A stretch of DNA of 64,000 nucleotides from JAVBNF01 sp031551725 (GTDB lineage Bacteria; Bacteroidota; Bacteroidia; Bacteroidales; P3): positions 1 to 64,000 of the forward strand of contig JAVBNF010000057.1 of assembly GCA_031551725.1 (NCBI GenBank), in the 5' to 3' direction. This document shows positions 9,510 to 18,253 of this stretch, in pieces. The notes beneath the pieces are model-generated. The model was not told where the DNA came from, searched no databases, and saw only the letters and a list, made by a program, of their open reading frames with translations. Every line of letters starts with the position of its first letter. Position 1 is the stretch's first letter. The position numbers were made by a program, and so were the translations under genes.

Positions 9510-11909
9510 ATGTCCAACCTCTTAGACTCCTTAAACGAAGAACAACGCCAAGCGGCGGCCTGCATCGAAGGCCCAGTGATGATTATTGCCGGCGCCGGTT
9601 CGGGAAAAACACGCACGCTGACCTACCGTATTGCCAATATTTTGCAGCACGGCGTAGATCCGTTTAATGTGTTGGCCCTTACGTTTACCAACAAGGCCGC
9701 CAAAGAGATGAAAGAGCGGATCTCCACGCTTATCGGAAACGACGCCCGCTCGGTGTGGATGGGGACGTTTCACTCCATTTTTGCGCGCATTCTCCGTTCC
9801 GAAAGCGAATGTCTGGGATATCCGTCGAACTTTACCATTTACGATACCGACGATTCCAAAAGTTTAATCCGGAACATTGTCAAAGAACAAAACTTAGACC
9901 CCAAAGTTTATGCTGCCGGACACGTTTTGTCCCGTATTTCGGGCGCTAAAAGCAATCTAATCGGTCCGGGCGAATATCTGGCCAATACCGAAATTCAAGC
10001 GGCCGATTTTCAGGCGCGCAAGCCGATGATCGGACAAATCTACATGATGTACAACGAACGCCTGCGCCGTGCCGCTTCCATGGATTTCGACGATTTGTTG
10101 TTTAACACCAACGTCTTGTTCCGCGATTTCCCGGAAGTTTTGTACAAATATCAGCGCCGCTTCAAATATATTTTGGTGGATGAGTACCAAGATACGAATT
10201 ACGCGCAATATCTGATTGTGAAAAAACTTGCCGCCAATAATGAAAACATCTGTGTGGTGGGCGACGACGCGCAAAGTATTTATTCGTTCCGTGGCGCGAA
10301 TATTCAGAATATTTTAAATATTAAAAGCGATTATCCGTCGTTAAAAACGTTTAAACTCGAACAAAATTACCGCTCCACGCAAATGATTGTCAACGCGGCC
10401 AATGGCGTTATCAGCAATAACAAAGACCAATTCACAAAAGAAATTTGGACAGACAATGCTCTTGGCGAAAAAATCGGGCTGATTAAGGCCAATTCCGACA
10501 ACGAGGAAGGCTTAAAAGTGGCGCATCAGGTATTCGAATATAAAATGAATAATCAGGCGCAAAACAAAGATTTTGCCGTTTTATATCGAACCAACAACCA
10601 ATCGCGCGCCATTGAAGACGCTTTGCGCAAATTGAATATACCCTACCGCATTTACGGCGGAACCGGATTTTACAAACGCAAAGAAATTAAAGACATGCTG
10701 TCTTATTTCCGTTTGGTTGTGAATCCGCGCGACGAAGAAGCCTTGTTGCGCGTGATCAATTATCCGGCACGCGGAATCGGGCAAACCACTTTAGACCGCA
10801 TTCGTTTGATTGCCGATCATCAGCAAGTCCCGATGTGGGATGTGATTGAAAATATCCAAGCCGCCGGAAGCGAAATCAACGGCCCCACCAAAGCGCGCAT
10901 TGAGCAATTCGCATTGATGATTCGCGGATTGAATGTTCAGCTGAAAACAACCGACGCTTTTGAACTTGCCAAGCAAATCTGGCTGTCGTGCGGTATTATG
11001 AAAGCCTTGAAAGAAGAGGAAACTGCGGAAGCCATGGCACGCGAACAAAACATCGAAGAGTTGATTAACGCCATCAAGGATTTCAGCGAAACGGAGCAAA
11101 GTTTTTACGATAATGAAACCGGCGAACTTCAGGAAATCAAAGCCATGCGTACGTTGGATGAATTTATCCAGGACATTGCGCTGCTTACCGATGCCGATGA
11201 AGACGACCCCGAAAACCAGGATAAAGTTTCGTTAATGACCATTCACGCGGCCAAAGGGCTTGAATTTCCGTACGTTTTTGTGGTGGGTATGGAAGAAAAT
11301 TTATTTCCGTCCACCATGTGCATCAACACCCGCGCGGAACTTGAAGAAGAACGCCGTTTATTTTACGTTGCAATTACACGTGCGGAGAAAAAATTATTTT
11401 TGTCATACGCCGAAAATCGTTTTCGTTGGGGACAGCATGTGTTTTGCGAACCCAGTCGTTTTTTGGAAGAAATTGCCGATCCATTTTACGACAAGCCGCT
11501 TCCGAAAGCCTTTATGGGAGCTGAACCCGAAAGCGATTACCAACAACGGATTTTCAAACCGAAAACCACCGTTGACACATCGAAATTTAAGAAACTGTCT
11601 CAACTCGAAAAGAAACAACCATTAGGGCGGGTTCAAGATTTTGAACCCTTACAATCGTCTACCGGGCAAACATCCGGGCAAACACGTGGGTTTGCCCCTA
11701 CCAATTCGAAATCCGAAATTTCAAATATTGCTACTTCCGAAATTACCGAACTCATCGTCGGCATGCGGGTTTTGCACAAAACCTTCGGACAGGGCGTGGT
11801 TGTTGAACTTGAAGGCGAAGGCGTTAATCAGAAAGTAAGCGTTGACTTTGTGGGTGTTGGGCCGAAAAAGCTGCTCACCAAATTTGCAAAATTAAGTGCG
11901 ATAGTTTAA
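9510..11909 (+). CDS. UvrD/PcrA-family ATP-dependent DNA helicase
   Basis: A superfamily 1A 3'-5' helicase of 799 aa, probably acting in nucleotide excision repair, mismatch repair or replication-fork clearance. It shows the Q motif LNEEQRQAA, Walker A AGAGSGKT (residues 27-34), motif II DEYQDT (224-229), GDDAQSIYSFRGA, TIHAAKGLEF and the motif VI region FYVAITRAEKKLF. The last 50 residues resemble the Tudor-like C-terminal domain of PcrA (GMRVLHKTFGQGVV). The linker at about residues 716-732 is encoded by a palindromic element of intergenic type (see 11658-11701). Whether it should be named uvrD or pcrA cannot be decided from sequence alone. Confidence 0.95.
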   Translation: MSNLLDSLNEEQRQAAACIEGPVMIIAGAGSGKTRTLTYRIANILQHGVDPFNVLALTFTNKAAKEMKERISTLIGNDARSVWMGTFHSIFARILRSESECLGYPSNFTIYDTDDSKSLIRNIVKEQNLDPKVYAAGHVLSRISGAKSNLIGPGEYLANTEIQAADFQARKPMIGQIYMMYNERLRRAASMDFDDLLFNTNVLFRDFPEVLYKYQRRFKYILVDEYQDTNYAQYLIVKKLAANNENICVVGDDAQSIYSFRGANIQNILNIKSDYPSLKTFKLEQNYRSTQMIVNAANGVISNNKDQFTKEIWTDNALGEKIGLIKANSDNEEGLKVAHQVFEYKMNNQAQNKDFAVLYRTNNQSRAIEDALRKLNIPYRIYGGTGFYKRKEIKDMLSYFRLVVNPRDEEALLRVINYPARGIGQTTLDRIRLIADHQQVPMWDVIENIQAAGSEINGPTKARIEQFALMIRGLNVQLKTTDAFELAKQIWLSCGIMKALKEEETAEAMAREQNIEELINAIKDFSETEQSFYDNETGELQEIKAMRTLDEFIQDIALLTDADEDDPENQDKVSLMTIHAAKGLEFPYVFVVGMEENLFPSTMCINTRAELEEERRLFYVAITRAEKKLFLSYAENRFRWGQHVFCEPSRFLEEIADPFYDKPLPKAFMGAEPESDYQQRIFKPKTTVDTSKFKKLSQLEKKQPLGRVQDFEPLQSSTGQTSGQTRGFAPTNSKSEISNIATSEITELIVGMRVLHKTFGQGVVVELEGEGVNQKVSVDFVGVGPKKLLTKFAKLSAIV
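11658..11701. repeat. In-frame palindromic element in helicase linker
   Basis: Two copies of CCGGGCAAACA precede the inverted copy GTGGGTTTGCCCCTAC. The perfect stem GGGCAAAC and GTTTGCCC (11676-11697) surrounds ACGTGG. It is read as TGQTSGQTRGFAPTN between the helicase core and the C-terminal domain. It has the form of an intergenic repeat but interrupts no reading frame. Confidence 0.7.
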
Positions 11910-11920
11910 AGTTTTTTTCG

Positions 11921-11928
11921 TATATTTG
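11921..11928 (+). promoter_or_regulatory. M6 protease promoter, -7 box TATATTTG next to the start codon
   Basis: TATATTTG matches TAnnTTTG and ends 4 nt before the ATG at 11933, implying a leaderless transcript if transcription starts 5-8 nt downstream of the box. Confidence 0.55.
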
Positions 11929-11932
11929 TATA

Positions 11933-13744
11933 ATGAAAAAATTATACATCTTATCTTTCTTGCTAACAGCCTGTTTTTCTTTACAAAAAACACTGGCAAT
12001 TCCTGCAACACCGGAGCCTTCTGTGATTAAACAGTCCGATGGTACAGAATTAACCGTATTTCTGCGCGGCGACGAATATTTCAATTTTTACACTACTGAT
12101 GATAATTTAGTCATCATCAAAAATGAAACAGGAACCTTTGTTTACGCTGAACAAGATGTCGATGGTCATTTCACGCCAAGTAAAATCGTTGCTCACAACC
12201 GTTTCCAACGAACAAAAAACGAACAGCATTTTGTTTCGTCGTTTTCGCAAGATATTCTGAAAGCCTCTAAAATGCGCGCTAATATGGAGCGCCCGACTTA
12301 TGCTCCACAAAAAGCAACGCCATTCAAAGGTTCAACAAAAATATTGTGTATTCTGGTGAATTTCACCAACCGCTCCTTCGTTTCTCCCACAGCACATGAT
12401 GATTTTAACAAAATGATGAACGAAGAAGGTTATAGCGGAAATGGCTGTAAAGGCAGTGTTCGCGACTATTTCATTGCTTCTTCCGATAGTGTATTTATGC
12501 CCCAAATTGATGTGGTTGGACCGGTTGACTTACCGGAGTCAAGCATGTTTTACGCAGATCTTGGTGCCAAAGCAATGATGCTGGATGCTTGCCGCGCCGT
12601 GGACACTTCAATAAATTTTAAAGATTACGATTCGGACAAAAACGGAATTGTAGACGGCATTTTTGTATATTTTGCAGGCTATAACGCTGCCGAAAAGGGT
12701 GGCGACACCACCATTTGGCCGGTACAATCCATTTTCAGTAGTTCATACAAATTCGATGGTATCTCTCTTGGTAAAGTAGCCTGCGGTTCAGAATTAAAAG
12801 GAAATTCCGGCGAAAAAATGACCGGATTAGGTACGTTTACGCATGAATTTTCGCACGTTTTGGGTTTGCCGGATTATTATTGCACACTTTCAAATTGTAA
12901 AGTAAATACCGTTCGCTCTTGGAGTTTGATGGATTATGGTTGCTATAACGACTCTTCACGCACACCGCCTTTGTATTCGGCTTACGACCGTTTTCATGTG
13001 GGTTGGTATAATCCCGTATTTTTCCCGGACACCGGAGATTACGAGTTAAAACCGCTCCATACGGGCGATAAAGGATATGTTTTAAGTTTCGAAGAAACCA
13101 ATAAGTTACCGGATGTTGGAAAACCGGTTTTAAATCCGATAGAATTGTTTTTCTTTGAAAACCGCCAGAAAAAAGGCTGGGATGCATTTTTGCCCGGAGA
13201 AGGACTTTTAATCTGGCATTTGTATTATTTTTCGCCGAATTGGTATCAATATCCGAATAATTTTTCCCCGATCGGTATGACTGTCGTTCGCGCCGACAGC
13301 ACAAACACTTATACTGCCGAAGATTTAGCCGGAGACCCATTTCCGGGAACACACAATGTTACAAGTTTCTCGCCATCATGGTACGCTTACGGCACAGAGG
13401 ATTTGTTTACAAATATTGAAGTTCTTGCCGACAGCAATATTCGTTTTCATTATTGGAGGAAAATAATCGCTCCGGATCCTGTAAAAAATACAGATATTCA
13501 CTCGGATGATTATGTGCTTTGGCCAAATCCGGTTAATGATTATTTATATATCCAACAGAAATCTAATAATAAAATTACGGATATTCGTGTATTCGACATT
13601 TACGGCCGCACGGTGTTGCGCCCTCAACATCAAAATCAAGATTCTGAAATATTGGTTGATTTAAGCAATTATCAGGCCGGAATCTATTTCATCCGCATTG
13701 AAACTGCAAGCGGATTCTTTGGTCATAAAATTATCAAAAAATAA
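11933..13744 (+). CDS. Secreted M6-family metalloprotease with T9SS sorting domain
   Basis: This 603-aa secreted zinc protease is of the M6 (immune inhibitor A-like) family. It has a signal peptide (about residues 1-22), a propeptide-like region, and the catalytic zinc motif HEFSHVLGLPD at residues 304-314 (HExxHxxGxxD). The last 75 residues form a type A T9SS sorting domain, starting at VLWPNPVNDYLYI, with IRVFDIYGR and ending GHKIIKK. It would be exported, cleaved and attached or released by type IX secretion. A proteolytic nutritional or host-interaction role is inferred. It has its own promoter immediately before the ATG. Confidence 0.92.
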   Translation: MKKLYILSFLLTACFSLQKTLAIPATPEPSVIKQSDGTELTVFLRGDEYFNFYTTDDNLVIIKNETGTFVYAEQDVDGHFTPSKIVAHNRFQRTKNEQHFVSSFSQDILKASKMRANMERPTYAPQKATPFKGSTKILCILVNFTNRSFVSPTAHDDFNKMMNEEGYSGNGCKGSVRDYFIASSDSVFMPQIDVVGPVDLPESSMFYADLGAKAMMLDACRAVDTSINFKDYDSDKNGIVDGIFVYFAGYNAAEKGGDTTIWPVQSIFSSSYKFDGISLGKVACGSELKGNSGEKMTGLGTFTHEFSHVLGLPDYYCTLSNCKVNTVRSWSLMDYGCYNDSSRTPPLYSAYDRFHVGWYNPVFFPDTGDYELKPLHTGDKGYVLSFEETNKLPDVGKPVLNPIELFFFENRQKKGWDAFLPGEGLLIWHLYYFSPNWYQYPNNFSPIGMTVVRADSTNTYTAEDLAGDPFPGTHNVTSFSPSWYAYGTEDLFTNIEVLADSNIRFHYWRKIIAPDPVKNTDIHSDDYVLWPNPVNDYLYIQQKSNNKITDIRVFDIYGRTVLRPQHQNQDSEILVDLSNYQAGIYFIRIETASGFFGHKIIKK

Positions 13745-13832
13745 CTCTCTTTCTTAATTTGAACTTTTATGAAACTTCTTTGTTTATATACATAAATAAA
13801 GAAATAATCGTTTAATTCTAAAAACTGATGTT

Positions 13833-14210
13833 ATGAAAAAATCTATTTTCGCCCTGTTATTAGCTTTCCCGTTAGTATTTCTGTCTTGTAAAAAAGACGA
13901 CGATGGGCCGTCTACGCCCGATTCTTTGGTCGGAACGACTTGGGTTTTCACGCAAAACATTCCTGTGATGAGTTACTCCTCTTCTACTACGTTTACTTTC
14001 ACGAGTAGTCAAGTCACAATGACTACATCAACAATTGGCCCGGATGAATCTGCAACAAACACAAGCACCGTTAGTTACAGCTACAGCAAACCTAAGGTTA
14101 TTATCGGTTCGGGAAGCAACCCGATGCAGGGAACGGTAACCGGAAATAAAATGACGTTCACGCAACAAGTTGAAGGCGGTACATCAACATATGTACTTAC
14201 ACTGCAATAA
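13833..14210 (+). CDS. Small lipocalin-like lipoprotein
   Basis: This 125-aa lipoprotein has a signal peptide ending FLSC, the lipidated Cys at residue 19, followed by KKDDDG, an acidic surface-export-like signal. The mature part contains VGTTWVFTQ and many Thr/Ser-rich alternating strands (TTFTFTSSQVTMTTS), like the short lipocalin-like lipoproteins common in Bacteroidales. Function is unknown. It lies 88 bp after the protease gene; no TAnnTTTG box is evident, and a word-repeat hairpin follows. Confidence 0.75.
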   Translation: MKKSIFALLLAFPLVFLSCKKDDDGPSTPDSLVGTTWVFTQNIPVMSYSSSTTFTFTSSQVTMTTSTIGPDESATNTSTVSYSYSKPKVIIGSGSNPMQGTVTGNKMTFTQQVEGGTSTYVLTLQ

Positions 14211-14217
14211 AACGAAG

Positions 14218-14320
14218 ATCGTAAGATGGTAAAACCGTAAGAAGTGTAAGATGGTAAGAGCGCAAGATGGTAGGGCTGCAAAATCTTACGGTCTTACCAT
14301 CTTACGGTCTTACGGTCTTA
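14218..14320. repeat. GTAAGATGGTAAGACC word repeat, probable bidirectional terminator
   Basis: Left arm words GTAAGATGGTAAAACCGTAAG and GTGTAAGATGGTAAGAGCG face right arm words CTTACGGTCTTACCATCTT and ACGGTCTTACGGTCTTA. The pair forms a large hairpin between the convergent lipoprotein and kdsD genes. The same words occur at 25185-25250. Confidence 0.75.
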
Positions 14321-15286
14321 AATAATCCCTTCTCTCAGCAAATCGTGCAGATGCACAACGCCTTCGTAGTGTTTATCGGAATCGGCAACCAAAAGTTGGG
14401 TGATATTATTCTTACGCATTAAGTCCAATGCATTCACAGCCAATTCGCCGGAAGCAATGGTTTTGGGATTTTTGCTCATAATATCTTTGGCTTTCAACGA
14501 TTGGAAATCGGCATTGTTTTGCAACATCCGTCGTAAATCGCCATCAGTAACAACACCAATTACAATATCATTTTCAATTACTGCGGCAACACCCAAGCGT
14601 TTGGAGGAAATCTCTACAATAACTTTGCGAATATCATCTTCAGGAGCAACCTGGGGCTTCTCGTTAACCGCAGAAAGTTCAGCCACACGTAAATATAATT
14701 GTTTTCCCAATGCTCCACCGGGATGATATTTTGCAAAATCGGCCGACGTAAAACCTCTGCATTCGAGTAACGAAACTGCAAGCGCGTCGCCCATCACCAA
14801 TTGTGCTGTGGTACTGGTAGTTGGTGCCAAATTATTCGGACATGCTTCGCGTTCTACCGGACATAAAATCCGAAAATCGGCTTGTTTCGCAAGAAAAGAA
14901 TCTTCATTCCCAACCAAACCAATCAACGTATTTCCAAAATTTTTAATTAAAGGAACAAGCACTTTTATTTCGGGTGTATTTCCACTTTTGGAAATACAAA
15001 TCACAATATCATTTTTTTGAACAATTCCCAAATCGCCGTGAATGGCATCGGCGGCATGCATAAAAACGGCAGGCGTTCCCGTTGAATTTAATGTAGAAAC
15101 AATTTTCATCCCGATATTGGCGCTTTTGCCGATTCCACTGACAATTAAACGACCTTCGGATTTCAAAATCGTTTCCACACATTTTGCAAATTCATCATTC
15201 ACATAATTTGTCAAATGTTGAATGGCCGCACATTCTTCTTGAACAACTTTGAGGGCAATATTTTTAATTTCGCTTGTAGAGTGCAT
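14318..15286 (-). CDS. kdsD: Arabinose-5-phosphate isomerase
   Basis: KdsD converts ribulose 5-phosphate to arabinose 5-phosphate, the precursor of Kdo in lipopolysaccharide. The 322-aa protein has the usual order: an N-terminal SIS sugar-phosphate isomerase domain (GIGKSANIG; HAADAIHGDLG; ISKSGNTPE; APTTSTTAQLVMGDALA; KYHPGGALGK) and then two CBS domains (about residues 205-322). The start at 15286 is an ATG. The gene is divergent from recQ, with a -7 box at 15360-15367. No kdsA, kdsB or kdsC lies nearby. Confidence 0.95.
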   Translation of the reverse strand: MHSTSEIKNIALKVVQEECAAIQHLTNYVNDEFAKCVETILKSEGRLIVSGIGKSANIGMKIVSTLNSTGTPAVFMHAADAIHGDLGIVQKNDIVICISKSGNTPEIKVLVPLIKNFGNTLIGLVGNEDSFLAKQADFRILCPVEREACPNNLAPTTSTTAQLVMGDALAVSLLECRGFTSADFAKYHPGGALGKQLYLRVAELSAVNEKPQVAPEDDIRKVIVEISSKRLGVAAVIENDIVIGVVTDGDLRRMLQNNADFQSLKAKDIMSKNPKTIASGELAVNALDLMRKNNITQLLVADSDKHYEGVVHLHDLLREGII

Positions 15287-15316
15287 TTTTTACTTGCGTT
15301 TTAAGAATTTTTTGTT

Positions 15317-15324
15317 TACCTTTG
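15317..15324 (+). promoter_or_regulatory. recQ promoter, -7 box TACCTTTG
   Basis: TACCTTTG with TTG 20 bp upstream (15294-15296) drives rightward transcription. The leader holds the hairpin TCCCCA-TTTT-TGGGGA at 15335-15350. Confidence 0.65.
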
Positions 15325-15334
15325 ATGTAAGAAA

Positions 15335-15350
15335 TCCCCATTTTTGGGGA
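15335..15350. promoter_or_regulatory. Hairpin shared by the recQ and kdsD leaders
   Basis: TCCCCA and TGGGGA pair across TTTT. The hairpin lies between two face-to-face promoters and would be transcribed from both. Confidence 0.5.
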
Positions 15351-15359
15351 AATCAAGTA

Positions 15360-15367
15360 CAAAGGTA
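15360..15367 (-). promoter_or_regulatory. kdsD promoter, -7 box TACCTTTG
   Basis: The reverse complement reads TACCTTTG, with TTG 21 bp upstream on the minus strand (15389-15391), just before the recQ ATG. It faces the recQ promoter, so the two transcripts would overlap for about 20 nt. Confidence 0.65.
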
Positions 15368-15396
15368 TTAAAAAGTTTTGAATAGCGGCAACAAAA

Positions 15397-17589
15397 ATGG
15401 AATATAATCGCGAAATACTGCACGAGCAGTTGAAGACGATTTTTGGTTTCGACCAGTTCAAGGGCCTGCAAGAGGAAACAATCAACAGTTTGCTCTCGGG
15501 CACCGATACTTTTGTTATTATGCCTACCGGAGGTGGAAAATCGCTCTGCTATCAACTTCCCGCTTTAATGTGTCCGGGAACTGCCGTTATTATTTCACCA
15601 CTGATTTCTTTGATGAAAAACCAAGTGGATGTTGTTCGCAATATGTACGGCAACAACGGCATTGCGCATTACCTAAATTCTTCGCTCACGAAACAGGAAA
15701 TCAAAGACGTTCACGACGATTTGATTGCCAAGCGTACCAAATTGCTATTTGTGGCTCCTGAGTCGCTTACGAAACACGAAAATATCGAACTTTTCAAAAA
15801 TATTGATATTTCTTTTTATGCCATTGATGAGGCGCATTGCATTTCCGAATGGGGACATGATTTCCGTCCCGAATACCGCCGATTGCGCCCAATTATCAAC
15901 GACATCGGCAAGAAAGTTCCGCTTATTGCACTAACCGCCACCGCTACACCGAAAGTACAAAAGGACATTCAGAAAAGTTTGAACATGATGGACGCAAACG
16001 TCTATATTTCTTCGTTCAATCGTTCGAATTTATATTACGAAGTCCGCAAGAAAAACGGAAATACCGACAGGGATATTGTGCGTTTTATCCGCAACAATCC
16101 CGGAAAATCGGGCATTATCTACTGCTTGAGCCGTAAAAGTGTGGAAACGCTTTCCGAACTGCTTGTCGCGAATGGCATCCAAGCGCTGCCTTATCACGCC
16201 GGACTCGACGCTGTTACTCGCGGCGAACATCAGGATTTATTCCTGATGGAAAAAGCCGATGTGATTGTTGCAACCATTGCATTTGGAATGGGAATTGACA
16301 AGCCCGACGTACGTTTTGTGATTCATTACGACATCCCGAAAAGTTTGGAAGGTTATTATCAAGAAACCGGACGGGCAGGACGCGACAGCGGAGAAGGCCG
16401 CTGCATTGCCTATTATTGCGAAGAAGATATCGTTCGCCTTGAGAAATTTTTAAAAGATAAAACCTCAACCGAACAGGAAATCGGCAAACAATTGATTTCC
16501 GAAGTGGTTTCCTATTCATCCACCTCCATGTGCCGCCGCAAAGCGCTGCTGCACTATTTTGGAGAAAATTACCATCTCGAAAATTGTGAGAATTGCGACA
16601 ACTGCCTTTCGCCGAAAGAAAAAATCAATGCAACGGAAGATGCGCAACTTCTTTTGTCGGCGGTTGAAAACGTAAATCAAGAACAAAAGTCGCGCTACAT
16701 TGTCGATTTGCTGCAAGGTAAAAACTTATCCATCATTCGTGCGGCCGGACACGAAAATGTACCGGAATTCGGCGCCGGAAAAGAGCACGACGAACATTTC
16801 TGGAACGCCCTTATCCGCCACTGCTTGCAAGAAGATTTGCTAAATAAAGATATTGATAATTTCGGTGTTCTCAAACTTACGCAAAAAGGAAAAGATTTTA
16901 TCACCGCTTCCTATCCGCTTTCCATTTCAAAAGACCACGACTACGATGCCGAAGAAGATCTTGCAGATGCAGCAGGAGAAAAACGCTCAAATGCTGTAGA
17001 TACAGTACTGTTTGACCTTTTGAAAGAGTTGTTGAAAGAAATTTCCAAAAAAGAAAACCTGCCGCCGTTTGTTATTTTCCAAGAGCCATCGTTGGCAGAT
17101 ATGACCGTTCAATATCCGATTACGATAGAAGAAATGTGTCAGATTACGGGCGTTGGTGTTGGAAAAGCACAAAAATACGGACAGCCGTTTATCGAATTAA
17201 TCAAGAAATACGTTGAAGAAAATGAAATCGAACGTCCGCAGGATTTGGTTGTAAAATCGCTGGTGAACAAATCCGGCTTGAAAGTTTATATCATTCAAAA
17301 CATCGACCGGAAAATTTCGCTTGAAGACATCGCTTCCGCGAAAAACCTGAAATTTGAAGACCTTCTTACGGAGATCGAACGCATCGTGCAAAGCGGAACC
17401 AAATTAAATATCAATTATTATATTGATGAAGCAGTAGATTCCTATCATATCGAAGATATTTACGAATATTTCCGTGAAGCCGAAACCGACTCTGTTAAAG
17501 ATGCTTTGGAAGAACTCGGCGAAGATGAATATACAGAAGAAGAAATTAGGCTGGTGCGGATAAAATTTTTGTCGGAAGAAGGAAATTAA
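15397..17589 (+). CDS. recQ: ATP-dependent DNA helicase RecQ
   Basis: RecQ is a 3'-5' helicase of recombinational repair. The 730-aa protein has Walker A PTGGGKS (about residues 43-49), DEAH at 144-147 in IDEAHCISEWGHDFRPEYRRL, the RecQ motif GRAGRDSGEGRC, and zinc-binding Cys379, Cys397, Cys400 and Cys403. Winged-helix and HRDC-like regions follow (ITGVGVGKAQKYG), then about 100 further acidic residues. The length is that of Bacteroidales RecQ, longer than the 609 aa of E. coli RecQ. It is first in a rightward run with the OmpH-like gene, nadC and nspC, although a word repeat separates it from the next gene. Confidence 0.96.
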   Translation: MEYNREILHEQLKTIFGFDQFKGLQEETINSLLSGTDTFVIMPTGGGKSLCYQLPALMCPGTAVIISPLISLMKNQVDVVRNMYGNNGIAHYLNSSLTKQEIKDVHDDLIAKRTKLLFVAPESLTKHENIELFKNIDISFYAIDEAHCISEWGHDFRPEYRRLRPIINDIGKKVPLIALTATATPKVQKDIQKSLNMMDANVYISSFNRSNLYYEVRKKNGNTDRDIVRFIRNNPGKSGIIYCLSRKSVETLSELLVANGIQALPYHAGLDAVTRGEHQDLFLMEKADVIVATIAFGMGIDKPDVRFVIHYDIPKSLEGYYQETGRAGRDSGEGRCIAYYCEEDIVRLEKFLKDKTSTEQEIGKQLISEVVSYSSTSMCRRKALLHYFGENYHLENCENCDNCLSPKEKINATEDAQLLLSAVENVNQEQKSRYIVDLLQGKNLSIIRAAGHENVPEFGAGKEHDEHFWNALIRHCLQEDLLNKDIDNFGVLKLTQKGKDFITASYPLSISKDHDYDAEEDLADAAGEKRSNAVDTVLFDLLKELLKEISKKENLPPFVIFQEPSLADMTVQYPITIEEMCQITGVGVGKAQKYGQPFIELIKKYVEENEIERPQDLVVKSLVNKSGLKVYIIQNIDRKISLEDIASAKNLKFEDLLTEIERIVQSGTKLNINYYIDEAVDSYHIEDIYEYFREAETDSVKDALEELGEDEYTEEEIRLVRIKFLSEEGN

Positions 17590-17648
17590 TCAATTGACAA
17601 CTCTCTCATGAGCGAAGCGAATAATGGATAATTGACAATTGACAATGA
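17590..17648. repeat. TTGACAA word repeat between recQ and the OmpH-like gene
   Basis: CAATTGACAA precedes CTCATGAGCGAAGCGAATA, followed by ATTGACAATTGACAATGAG. The word ATTGACAATTGACAA also occurs in the sorting-domain linker of the 25331 protein, and CATGAGCGAAGCGAA recurs at about 45008. Confidence 0.65.
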
Positions 17649-17671
17649 GAATTAATTTTAAATTTTATAAA

Positions 17672-18253
17672 ATGAAAAAAATTATTTTAGCTCTTTGTGT
17701 GGTGGTGAGTTTGGCAGCTTGCAAAGATGGGAAAAAAGAACCGAGTGTTAGACCTGCAACTGCAGAAGGTGCTGCTGCAAGCGGATTGAGTGTTGCATTT
17801 GTCAATACCGATTCTATTTTTGCAAAATACGATTACGTTATAGATGTGATGGGCGAATTGGATAAAACAGAAAAGAAATTCACTTCGGATTTGCAACAAC
17901 GTGCAGCTAATTTCAAAGCAGATTATGATAATTATTTGAAAGTTGGCGCCACTTTGACCTTAAGCGAACAAAAGAAAAAAGAAGAACAATTGCAAAAAAC
18001 GCAGGCTTCGCTCGGACAATTGGAGCAACAATATGCTCAACAATTGGGCACTTTACGCGCTCAACGCACTACCGAAGTACAAGATAAAATTTTCGAATTT
18101 ATCGAAAAATACAACGAAGAAAATATTCACGCCGACATTGTATTCTCAAATGCCCGTACAAGCGGTGTTTTGTCCTCATCCAAAGACCGCGATTTCACAA
18201 ATGAAATTTTGGATGCGATGAACAAAGAGTACGCTAAAAACAAGAAAAAATAA
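17672..18253 (+). CDS. OmpH/Skp-like lipoprotein
   Basis: This 193-aa protein resembles the OmpH (Skp) family of periplasmic chaperones for outer-membrane proteins. It has a lipoprotein signal ending LAAC (Cys17), a short linker, then VAFVNTDSIFAKYDYV, the usual OmpH opening, and a long Gln/Lys-rich coiled coil (about residues 60-130, KKKEEQLQKTQASLGQLEQQ). The start was set at ATG 17672 because it begins the signal peptide MKKIILALCVVVSLAAC. Its stop overlaps the nadC start by one base (TAATG), indicating translational coupling. Confidence 0.85.
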   Translation: MKKIILALCVVVSLAACKDGKKEPSVRPATAEGAAASGLSVAFVNTDSIFAKYDYVIDVMGELDKTEKKFTSDLQQRAANFKADYDNYLKVGATLTLSEQKKKEEQLQKTQASLGQLEQQYAQQLGTLRAQRTTEVQDKIFEFIEKYNEENIHADIVFSNARTSGVLSSSKDRDFTNEILDAMNKEYAKNKKK

